Shown: positions 7,037 through 14,417 of the stretch, one piece after another | How positions within the stretch are numbered: the first letter of the stretch is position 1 | How the letters are laid out: each line of letters begins with the position of its first letter | Origin: a bacterium Ga0077546 | GTDB taxonomy: Bacteria; Cyanobacteriota; Vampirovibrionia; Obscuribacterales; Obscuribacteraceae | Assembly: GCA_001464165.1 (NCBI GenBank) | Contig: LNEX01000454.1 | Coordinates: forward strand, 1 to 18,975 | Length of the DNA stretch: 18,975 bases | Reading direction: 5' to 3' | Position numbers and translations under genes: made by a program | The notes under the pieces: model-generated | What the model saw: the letters and a program-made list of their open reading frames with translations, nothing else | Told to the model about the DNA's origin: nothing | Database searches by the model: none

Positions 7037-8976
7037 TGTACCCAAATCTCTTCGAGGTTGTGTAGGCCTACTGCTGGCTGCGATATCGGTGTGGGCACAT
7101 AGTTGTGAATAGTGTTGCGAGCGCCAACAATTGTTCTAGGTGCGGCCAGATAAATGAAGGGCATCTGGTCATAAAAAATTTGTTGTACTTCGTCGTAAAT
7201 TTTCTTTCGTTCTACTTTGTCAAAAGTAACAGCTCCTTTGTCTAAGAGCTGGTCAATTTGTTTCTCCCATGGTCTGGCGTCGGTCACTTTGATCTCACCT
7301 TTCTCATTAGGCAAGCGCTGGTCAAACAAGTGCAAGCGGCTATCGCTCTTATAGACGTTAGCGCTATCGTTTGGCTCTAGAGGGTCGCCTCCGCTCAACG
7401 AGAATAGTGCAGCCTGCCAGTCTAGAGAGGCATTGATTTTGCCAGAGAGCAAATTGAAATCAATAGGTGCAAAATTGACTTTGATACCAAGTTCTTTCAT
7501 ATCTTTGGTGAAGTTGGTGCCGACAAATTCGTAGAATGTGCCACCAGCTGATGTGAGCAAATCAAACTCTACTTTGTGACCGGCTTTATCAGTTAGATTG
7601 CCGTCCTTATCCCAGGTAAAGCCTGATTTTTTTAAGAGGTCTTTGGCTACGGTAACGTCTCTGCCATAAGCCTTTAGTTGATTGTTGTAGAAGGGGCTAG
7701 TTGATACTTGGGCCGAGAAAGTAGGGTCGCCTAAGCCTTTGAAATAGTTAGCAACGATTGATTGGCGATCAGCGCCGTGGCTAATGGCCTGTCGGAAATT
7801 AACATCATTGAACCAGGCTGATTTAACTGGGTCAACATAGGGTTTGCCTGTTTTTGGATTTTTTCTTTGGTTCATGTTGAACATAATGAAAGTACTTCCC
7901 TGGCTGGGGCCAAAGTCGTAGAGCTTGAAGTTGCCTTCTTTAGACATAGTGGCAAGGTCGCCGGCATCCCGACAGCGAACTGGAGTTATATCAATTTCTT
8001 TGCCTTTAAATTTAAGCAAGTTAGTATTTACTTCAGGCACAATCAAATAAGTTATGCGCTCTAAGTAAGGTAGTGGCTTGCTTTCAGGGCTGACGGTGTA
8101 ATAGTTGTTGGCTCTTTTGAAAACAATGCGTTGGCTTGGCACATATGACTCAAGTCTAAACATACCGTTGGTGACAAAGCTTTCTGGCTTAGATTCAGTT
8201 GTCCAGAGATTGCTAAAGAGCTTGCGCCCGTCTTTCTTACTGATGACGGGCTCGACAATATGTTTAGGGGCAATAGGCAGACCCATGACCCGCAGAAAAG
8301 GGGCAAAGGGCTTGGGTGTGACGAATTTATTGGTGAGCTCATCTACGACTGTAACAACTGGCGATTTGCCTTCGACGGTGGTGACGTCACGCAGGGATGA
8401 ATTGCCATAGCCGCCTTTGATGATCGTGTTCCAGGTATAGGCTACATCTTCGGCTGTGATTGCTTTGCCGTCAGACCACTTTAGGCCTTTTCTTAATTTC
8501 GTTGTGTATGTGACACCATCTGGCTCAACGGTGAAACTCTCAGCCAGAGCTGGCACTACTTCTCCAGTGTATGGATCTATGTCAAGCAAGCCTGCATACA
8601 TTAGCGATGCCATTTCTCTTGAAGAGGTATCGGCAGCGGCCCAATAATTGAATGTCGCAGGGTTGGAGGCCACGATAGAGCGCACTAGTTTGCCCCCGGG
8701 CTTACCAACTTGATAGCGACCCTGGCGCATTTCGGCACCATTGACGGTGACTGTTTTGTATGGCCCTGGTGATTGACTATCGCATTTTTGAATCGGTGAG
8801 TCAGAACTAGAGCTGGTTGTCGTTGAAGAAGAAGTGGTAGTTGTTGTTGTTGTTGTTGTACTACCTGTACTTTTACTTGGAGCATCAATACTAGCGCAGC
8901 CAGCCATTGTGCCAATGGCTAACGACAGGGCCACGACTGTTTTGAACCGGTTGATTCTAATCAAACTTCCTGACAT
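7033..8976 (-). CDS. Family 5 extracellular solute-binding lipoprotein, first copy with Thr/Ser linker
   Basis: First gene of the importer operon, 647 residues. A clean lipobox (TMAGC, Cys27) follows the signal helix. Residues 36-60 are an almost pure Thr/Ser tract, including nine Thr in a row, which would tether the binding domain flexibly to the membrane. The binding domain begins near residue 88 (GKPGGKLVRS), contains LRKGLKWSDGKAITAEDVAYTW and PKTGKPYVDPVKSAWF, and ends in GLHNLEEIWVQ. This is the SBP_bac_5 architecture; the length exceeds E. coli OppA (about 540) as in the second copy. The ATG at 8976 has GGAG six bases upstream. The stop overlaps the next gene by 4 nt. Two paralogous receptors sharing one permease pair suggests a widened ligand range, which is an inference. 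Confidence 0.93.
   Translation of the reverse strand: MSGSLIRINRFKTVVALSLAIGTMAGCASIDAPSKSTGSTTTTTTTTTSSSTTTSSSSDSPIQKCDSQSPGPYKTVTVNGAEMRQGRYQVGKPGGKLVRSIVASNPATFNYWAAADTSSREMASLMYAGLLDIDPYTGEVVPALAESFTVEPDGVTYTTKLRKGLKWSDGKAITAEDVAYTWNTIIKGGYGNSSLRDVTTVEGKSPVVTVVDELTNKFVTPKPFAPFLRVMGLPIAPKHIVEPVISKKDGRKLFSNLWTTESKPESFVTNGMFRLESYVPSQRIVFKRANNYYTVSPESKPLPYLERITYLIVPEVNTNLLKFKGKEIDITPVRCRDAGDLATMSKEGNFKLYDFGPSQGSTFIMFNMNQRKNPKTGKPYVDPVKSAWFNDVNFRQAISHGADRQSIVANYFKGLGDPTFSAQVSTSPFYNNQLKAYGRDVTVAKDLLKKSGFTWDKDGNLTDKAGHKVEFDLLTSAGGTFYEFVGTNFTKDMKELGIKVNFAPIDFNLLSGKINASLDWQAALFSLSGGDPLEPNDSANVYKSDSRLHLFDQRLPNEKGEIKVTDARPWEKQIDQLLDKGAVTFDKVERKKIYDEVQQIFYDQMPFIYLAAPRTIVGARNTIHNYVPTPISQPAVGLHNLEEIWVQ
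8840..8860. repeat. Trinucleotide microsatellite in binding-protein linker
   Basis: Six GTT units plus a GTA on the plus strand encode ACA threonine codons on the minus strand, within the Thr/Ser linker of the first binding protein. Length changes would be in frame and would only alter linker length. Confidence 0.8.
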
Positions 8977-8996
8977 CGACTACTCCAATCAATAAA

Positions 8997-9287
8997 ATGC
9001 TGTTTGCGCTAATGATTTTAGTCGGTCTTGCGATGTTTTTCAGATGCCCAATGTCAAGGGCTAGATTTAATCTCCTTTATCGCAACAAGTGGTGGCCGCA
9101 CACGATACGATATTGCCGTCTCCCATCATTTAATGTTTGGGGTAGTCAAGAAAAGCCGTTGCTGCGACCAATCTTGAGATTTGGTTTCAAGTTTTATTTT
9201 GTTGGATTCTTTGTCCTCTTCCTCGTCTATGGCTATATTGCCTACAAGGCCCTGCAGTCGGCCTATCTTTCTGAGCAACACTACTAA
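8997..9287 (+). CDS. Possible small membrane protein, unrecognised
   Basis: A 96-codon frame lies in the 400-nt gap between the importer operon and the TPR gene. Two hydrophobic segments (residues 1-15 and about 64-86) flank a basic middle (RNKWWPHTIRYCR, KPLLRP). The second segment (FVGFFVLFLVYGYIAYKAL) is a convincing transmembrane helix. There is no Shine-Dalgarno before the ATG at 8997, and this start lies within the probable promoter region of the divergent operon. In-frame ATGs at 9033 and 9051 are alternatives that keep the C-terminal helix and give a 78-residue product from 9051. I know no family; it may be spurious. Confidence 0.4.
   Translation: MLFALMILVGLAMFFRCPMSRARFNLLYRNKWWPHTIRYCRLPSFNVWGSQEKPLLRPILRFGFKFYFVGFFVLFLVYGYIAYKALQSAYLSEQHY
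9015..9043 (-). promoter_or_regulatory. Possible promoter of the importer operon
   Basis: Reading the minus strand, CTGAAA (9043-9038, four of six consensus bases) is followed by a 17-nt spacer and TAAAAT (9020-9015, five of six). Predicted start is near 9008, about 32 nt before the ATG of the first binding protein. It is the best match in the short divergent region, but only moderate. Confidence 0.3.
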
Positions 9288-9375
9288 ATAGTTGTACCTT
9301 CAGCAGTGCCTGGTGGCCGAGCTAAGTGCTTTTATGCGCTAAACTTCCGGTTGTTGGTCAATCTTTTGGTATCCA

Positions 9376-10935
9376 GTGGGCAAATATATACAGTCTTTAG
9401 TGGCCTTGAGCGTGGTCTCGCTCTTTTCTTTCCCTTTGGCGGCATATTCTGCGGCCACTAATGTAGTCGTCAAGAAAGCTCTTTCTTCTAAACCTGCGCT
9501 TAAGGTTTCTAAGCCTGCTATTACTAAGACTTTATTGGAGCCCACTGAAAGCCTCGATTCAAAGTTGCTTTTTAGTCAGGTGGCTACGCTTTACCGCGAG
9601 GGTAAATTCGAAGAAGCGCTGAAGGCATTGAGTTCGGCTAAGGAAGGGGAAAAAGTTGCTGGCGATAGTTTTCTTTTGCATCTCTATCAATCGGTTTTAC
9701 TCTTCAAGACAAAACCGTTGATATATCCACTGGCGGCGGCCCGAGCTGCTGTCAAGATTAATGGCCGCAACCCGGTTGCTAACACTAACCTTGGCTCTCT
9801 GTTGCAGAGGAATGGTGAGCGCTCCAATGCAATAGAGAAGTATCGCGCGGCTCTAGCGAATGACCCAAGCGATTGGCGGGCGCACCTTGGCATTGCCCAG
9901 TGCCTGGCTGTGGACGGTACAGACGGTCGTGTGATTGCTGAACGCGAGTTGAAGCTCGCCTGTCAAACAGCAAATAATACTGTCGAGAAATGGTTCAATT
10001 TAGGGGCCACCTATTTGGTCTTGCGTCTGAACCAAGAGGCGGAGGCTTGTTATAGCAATGCACTTAAGCTCAACCCTGAAGACTATGTTGTTAGATTAGG
10101 GCGACTCAAATCAGCTTTGGCTGCCAATAATCTTAAAGTGGTCAAAGAGTTATTGCCGACCACGCTGACCGATCGGCTCGTAGATCAATCAATCGCGCTG
10201 GCTTTAGCTTTGCCAGCAGCGCAGTTGAGTACTGCTGAATTGACCGATCTTGAAACTATTTGCGAGCATAATTTTATTGGCTCTGACCAATTCTTTTATC
10301 GCTTGGGGCGCAATTTAGAAGCTTGTGGTCAACTTGATTTGGCCGCCAAAGCCTATTTGCAGGCTATCAAATATTCTGGAGCTGACGGTGCCTCTGTATT
10401 GGCCCTGGTGGGCAATCGCGCTGCCGCTGGTGACCTTGGTGAGGCCAATCGCCTGTTGGCCCAGTATGTTGGTACCAGGGTGGTTGGAGGAAAACCACAG
10501 CCTCGCGGGCACAAAGATATTTTTGCTCAGGCCTTGAGCTATTCGGCGCAGATTTTGAGCAGCGGCTCTAACTCTATATCTAGCTCTGATACTGGTTCAC
10601 TGCGTATAATGCGAGCAGTCTTTCGGAATATCAATTGTGGCTGCCGTATTCCTGTAATTGAGTTGAAGTTGCGGTCACTGCCTGGGGTAATTTTTGCTCG
10701 CTTGCAAGATGAAAAAGATCCACCTGCTTGTATTGTTTATGATGATAAGCTGATTGAGAGTAAGGCCATCATTGCCACCAAGCGCGATGAAGACAAGGTA
10801 GAAGTCATGAGCGATCAGCTTGTAAAATCTCTACCTGAATTGGTCAAAATTATTCAAGACGCTGCCGATAAGCCCGATAAGCACATCTTTACACTTTGGT
10901 CGTTTGAGCCACCACCCATGGAATTACCTAAATGA
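9376..10935 (+). CDS. Exported TPR protein with C-terminal CxC, HMA-like region
   Basis: The protein has 519 residues. The GTG start at 9376 gives MGKYIQ followed by a hydrophobic core and AAYSAA, a normal signal peptide (cleavage near residue 26). A Lys/Pro/Ser linker follows, then helical TPR-type repeats: about 65-96, 98-130, 135-166 (NLGSLLQRNGERSNAIEKYRAAL), 168-200, 206-238 (GATYLVLRLNQEAEACYSNALKLNP) and further degenerate ones around 305-365. The tail (about 408-495) has INCGCRIPVIELKLRSLPGV then ACIVYDD, which recalls the heavy-metal-associated fold (Cys motif, helix, LPGV turn, strand), but with CxC (Cys421, Cys423) instead of CxxC. TPRs mediate protein-protein contacts; the tail could bind metal or be a structural mimic. 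No clear ribosome-binding site is seen. The stop overlaps the next start by 4 nt (ATGA), so the two products probably act together outside the cytoplasm. Confidence 0.85.
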   Translation: MGKYIQSLVALSVVSLFSFPLAAYSAATNVVVKKALSSKPALKVSKPAITKTLLEPTESLDSKLLFSQVATLYREGKFEEALKALSSAKEGEKVAGDSFLLHLYQSVLLFKTKPLIYPLAAARAAVKINGRNPVANTNLGSLLQRNGERSNAIEKYRAALANDPSDWRAHLGIAQCLAVDGTDGRVIAERELKLACQTANNTVEKWFNLGATYLVLRLNQEAEACYSNALKLNPEDYVVRLGRLKSALAANNLKVVKELLPTTLTDRLVDQSIALALALPAAQLSTAELTDLETICEHNFIGSDQFFYRLGRNLEACGQLDLAAKAYLQAIKYSGADGASVLALVGNRAAAGDLGEANRLLAQYVGTRVVGGKPQPRGHKDIFAQALSYSAQILSSGSNSISSSDTGSLRIMRAVFRNINCGCRIPVIELKLRSLPGVIFARLQDEKDPPACIVYDDKLIESKAIIATKRDEDKVEVMSDQLVKSLPELVKIIQDAADKPDKHIFTLWSFEPPPMELPK

Positions 10936-11735
10936 GAACAAGAGACGACGTTGTTTTAGCTAGAGTGGTCGGCCGCAAGATTGCTTCTCTTACTGTTGCC
11001 GCCCTCTTGCTAGTTGTTTTGTTTGGCGGTACAAATTTATCGGCTCAGGCGGCCGATAGCCGTCCTCTCGTTGACGTCATTGTGCTTGAGCAAAATGCCA
11101 TTCAGACTGGACCAATGAACATGATCGTGGGCAAGCAGCAGCTTAAGTTTAGCCTCGATAAACTAGGTATTTGCTGGTTAGCCTGCGGCCCTAAATGGAC
11201 CAGCTATTGCTTTAACCCTGAGGCCAAGACGATTCTTGTGCGCGATTATCAAACTTGGAAGAATGGCTTCTTTGAGTTGAAGGCGCAAAAGAGAGCGCAG
11301 AAACGAGACGAGCTTAAGCTTAAGGAGACAGGCAAGCACGAGAAAGTGGCTGGCTACAATTGTCGCAAGGCCGAGCTAATTCGTACGCCCTCTGCTCCTT
11401 TTAATAAAGGGGAGCCGCATAAACCATATAAGGCTGGTATCGTCTGGATTGCTGAGAAGTTTCCAGCCCCAAAAGAGTTAACTCAGGTTATGAAAAATCT
11501 GGTTAAGGTCGATGTCAAAGAGGGGATGGTTTTAAAGTTTCAAGTTCTTAAGGCTGGCTCTTATAGCGTGATGGAGACGGCCTATGAAACTCTAAAAGTG
11601 TTGTCGGCTAAGAAGCCTGCATCGTTTTTTGATGCCCCAGCTGGTTATCGCCCAGTCAAGTCAGAGATGCAGTTATTAATGGGTGATAGCATGGATGGTG
11701 AATCAGACATGGACTTTTTGAAGAAGAAACCATAG
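10932..11735 (+). CDS. Exported protein resembling DUF4412, function unknown
   Basis: The product has 267 residues with a twin-Arg-free basic N-terminus, a hydrophobic core (about 17-33) and an AQA cleavage site at residue 40. The ATG overlaps the stop of the TPR gene (ATGA), so it is translationally coupled. The central pattern, KETGKHEKVAGYNCRKAEL (about 131-149) followed by a GIVWIAEKFPAP strand and turn and a late FDAPAGYRPV, resembles the DUF4412 type, beta-rich exported proteins thought to be LolA/LolB-like. Three cysteines lie at 81, 85 and 93 and one at 144, so disulfides are possible. The family match is by eye and weak. Role unknown, presumably shared with the TPR partner. No clear terminator separates it from the convergent protease gene 33 nt away. 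Confidence 0.75.
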   Translation: MRTRDDVVLARVVGRKIASLTVAALLLVVLFGGTNLSAQAADSRPLVDVIVLEQNAIQTGPMNMIVGKQQLKFSLDKLGICWLACGPKWTSYCFNPEAKTILVRDYQTWKNGFFELKAQKRAQKRDELKLKETGKHEKVAGYNCRKAELIRTPSAPFNKGEPHKPYKAGIVWIAEKFPAPKELTQVMKNLVKVDVKEGMVLKFQVLKAGSYSVMETAYETLKVLSAKKPASFFDAPAGYRPVKSEMQLLMGDSMDGESDMDFLKKKP

Positions 11736-11768
11736 GCTCGTTCTGAAAGAAAGCATGGCTGACAAAAA

Positions 11769-12900
11769 TTATTGAGCAGTGCCAAAGAGCTCTGGCGCAA
11801 AGTTCTTGATTGACTGTACTGTCATAGCACCACCAAAGGTATTTAGTTCTTGGCCGCGTTCGGTGCGAGCGCGTTTTGCTACTACTCCCAGCACCTTGCC
11901 CCGCAGGCTGACTACAGGTCCGCCACTATTGCCGTTGGTTATTGGTGCATCTACTTGCAGCATGCGAGGAGCCAATCGGCTAATACGACCGCTGGTGAAA
12001 GTGGGGGCGTAATAGTTGGCTGAATCAGAATCTAATTGGTCTGAGGCCTCGGGATAACCGATCACCTGTATTTCTTGGCCTTCAGTGGCGGCGACTGTAT
12101 CAAATTCCATCGGCGGTATGGTCGACTTCTCCACTGTCAAAATTGCAATGTCAGGATCTTTATCTGCTTTCGCTACTTTCGGCAGCATGCAAGAAAAAAC
12201 CAACTTCACTGGTCACTGAAACTTGACTCAAATAACGATTAAATAGCGCCCTCGAAGGGTCTGCTTTCTTTGATAAATAGGTCTCGTAGGTGTCCCAGAT
12301 AGCGTCGGCCGTGGCTTGATAGGTGCTCAATTCAGCAGTAGAGCGATTGGCTTTTGTACTCAAGTTGATTATCTGCAAAATCTCGCGGAAGCGTCCTTCT
12401 ACATCTCTACCGGCAGCCGTTTGTTCGCAATATAGACGCATACCAGCGTAGAATCGTTGGCTTTCTTTGATAATCTCATCGGCACCGACGACAACATGTT
12501 CGTTGGTGAGAAAGTAAGCCTTAGACTTGTCACCGGCGATTGTCTTTACCGGAAAAGCTGAGCCGTATGATACCACGCGATAGCCTGGGTCGCGCGCTGA
12601 AGCGCTGAAGACCGGGTAGCGATGTTTGGGTGAGACGTCTGCTAGCGAGGCACAGAGGCTGTCTTTGATTTTCATTTTGAGACCGACGCTGAGCTGCACT
12701 ACTTGGCCTTTCATTCTCTTGTCGAGTTTCTCCCATGTCTCAACTGCTTGAGCTGGTTGAGGAAAAGCTAAGGGCGTTATCAAAGTAGAAAGCAGGCTAG
12801 TGAGCGGGCTCGCAAGAAGACTAGCTGAGGCAACCATGCTCATTGACTTATTCTTGAGAGACCGGAGCTGAAGAATTCGGGTATCAAAATTTTTGGCCAT
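11769..12900 (-). pseudogene. Exported trypsin-like serine protease, interrupted by a frameshift
   Basis: Two overlapping frames together encode one S1-type protease. Frame one (12900-12160, 246 residues) has a signal peptide ending in PAQA (residue 52), YGSAFPV and YFLTNEHVV with the catalytic His135. Frame two (open from 12212 to 11769) supplies DPDIAILTVE with the catalytic Asp, GYPEAS, and NGNSGGPVV with the catalytic Ser. The frames need skipping one base (net +1) between 12212 and 12163. Candidates are the A6 run at 12194-12199 or a small indel just after GFFLHAA, which reads naturally in frame one. Between His and Asp there is about 90 residues of helical sequence instead of the usual short segment. 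There is no PDZ domain. The ATG at 12900 lies six bases after the DUF4127 stop, so it is the last gene of that operon. It may be a recent pseudogene, a sequencing or assembly error, or a gene read by slippage. Confidence 0.8.
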
Positions 12901-12906
12901 GCCTAA

Positions 12907-14415
12907 CTAGCCTCCCTCGAATCCAATTTCGATTTCAAATGTTCGCCGCCACGGGAACGATAGCCTGACGCTTGGTTCAAAGGCCAAGGCAGCACTAACT
13001 GTTTTGATGTATGGCGAAATTAGCTCTGCCAACCTTTGAGTTGATGGCTCGTTTTGCAGCTCTTTGCGAACTTTCGTCTGATAGGCCCAGTCGTCAACAA
13101 GTCTAGTAAACAGACTGCGTTTTTGGCTGTCGCTGACCGACTTGTTGTTTATTGCCATGCCCGCTATGGTGCAGATGGCTGTGCCCAAGGCGCTGCCAGT
13201 GGTATTGCCGGTAGTGTTCCAGCCGGCATATGAACATATTTTTTTCAACAGCTCTGGCCTTTTGATTAGCTGTTCCATCAAAAGCGGGTCGCCGCCATTT
13301 GCGTAAACGACATCACAAAGAATGACGAACCCTGGGGCAGACTCAATTAAACTAATGGTACTGGCGGCGGCCTTAGAGCTGTCTATTTGGCTGAAATCTG
13401 GTAAGCCAGGCAAGGTGATGTGATCGCCTTGCCTCTCGCTGGGGCCGTGGACAATCATTGTTAGTACATTACTTGTCGGGCTATTAAAACTAGTATCACT
13501 AGCAGCTCTGTCTGCAACAGTTAGTCCGATAGCTTTGATTTGAGCTTGAATAGTGGTACCAATGTCTTGCCCTTCGTATCTGCTTGCTACCGTACGGCAG
13601 GCCTCAGGACTGAAGTGTAGGTTAAGTGCTGGTTTGTTCTCTGCCATTAAGAGGCGGCCGAGGAGTGTGCACATCACTTCGTCTGCACCAGCATAAATGT
13701 TCACTTTGTTTTGTAGCGACATTTGTTGGCTGACGCTGATTAGTCGATCTCTTTCGCCAACATTTAAACCCCATGCTCCAGAATCGTCTTGAGAAAACAC
13801 TAGATGATCAATAAGTCCATCTTCCATCGACTTGAGCACTGTCATGTTGATGGTGAAATTGCGAAAGCGAGTATCTAAATAATCTTGGCGTATTTCGCCC
13901 GGGATGCGGCGTTCTAACGATTCAAGTAAGCCAGGAGCAAGCTTTTCGCCACTGGCCAGTCTATGCAAGCAAGCCGACCATTCAAATAGTTCACGACCAA
14001 AGCGCGACCAATATTCCTTTTCTTCAGTATTGTCATAGTTGTCTGAGATGCGCATGATGCTTGATTGCGCATAAATAGTAATGGGCTTAGTGCTCAGTTC
14101 TTTCCATTTTTTTAGCCGATCGAGTCTGGCCTGGATTGACTTCACTTGCTCGGTGCTGCGGCGCGAGGTGATGAGCCCGCCGTAGAGCAGACTGTCAAGG
14201 CAAATCACTGCGGCATCAACCTCATTGCGGCTGAGGCAGCCTTCGCAGAAATTGAAAAGCTCATCTATTTGCGCTCCCCGGCTCAGTGAGCCCATCATTG
14301 TGCGCGGTGGCACAACGGCTTCTGCGCCACCGAGCTTAGCCAAGAGCTGAGGATAACTATAAGTGACCGGGCGATCATCGAGGGGAATAAGCAGGATCTT
14401 CATTAGGGTTTCCAT
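12907..14415 (-). CDS. DUF4127 family protein
   Basis: The protein has 502 residues and matches the DUF4127 family in length and landmarks: ILLIPLDDRPVTY near the N-terminus (Asp13, Asp14, Arg15, Pro16), VPPRTMMG, DSLLYGGLITSR (about residue 74), SQDDSGAWGLN (about 208), AGADEV, and CDVVYANGGDPLLMEQL then YAGWNTTGNTTGSALGT (about 385-425). The conserved acidic and Arg residues suggest an enzyme, but no activity is established to my knowledge, so I assign none. No signal peptide is visible, so it is probably cytoplasmic, although both neighbours are exported. Its ATG at 14415 is two bases after the upstream stop; a second ATG at 14403 has GGAA at good spacing and may be the real start (498 residues). 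It lies in an operon with the K/E/S-repeat protein and the protease. Confidence 0.85.
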   Translation of the reverse strand: METLMKILLIPLDDRPVTYSYPQLLAKLGGAEAVVPPRTMMGSLSRGAQIDELFNFCEGCLSRNEVDAAVICLDSLLYGGLITSRRSTEQVKSIQARLDRLKKWKELSTKPITIYAQSSIMRISDNYDNTEEKEYWSRFGRELFEWSACLHRLASGEKLAPGLLESLERRIPGEIRQDYLDTRFRNFTINMTVLKSMEDGLIDHLVFSQDDSGAWGLNVGERDRLISVSQQMSLQNKVNIYAGADEVMCTLLGRLLMAENKPALNLHFSPEACRTVASRYEGQDIGTTIQAQIKAIGLTVADRAASDTSFNSPTSNVLTMIVHGPSERQGDHITLPGLPDFSQIDSSKAAASTISLIESAPGFVILCDVVYANGGDPLLMEQLIKRPELLKKICSYAGWNTTGNTTGSALGTAICTIAGMAINNKSVSDSQKRSLFTRLVDDWAYQTKVRKELQNEPSTQRLAELISPYIKTVSAALAFEPSVRLSFPWRRTFEIEIGFEGG

Positions 14416-14417
14416 TG

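Noticed and set aside
7037..7045. TTG start for the second binding protein
   Set aside because: GTG at 7036 gives the usual 4-nt overlap with the upstream stop and a complete signal peptide; the TTG start adds only three residues.
9052..9057. TTGACA on the minus strand as -35 of the importer operon
   Set aside because: The match is perfect, but at 16-18 bp spacing there is no acceptable -10 box. CTGAAA with TAAAAT is the better pair.
12160..12215. Programmed -1 ribosomal frameshift in the protease
   Set aside because: The U-rich GGTTTTTTC stretch looks slippery, but a -1 shift leads to the wrong frame; one base must be skipped (+1).
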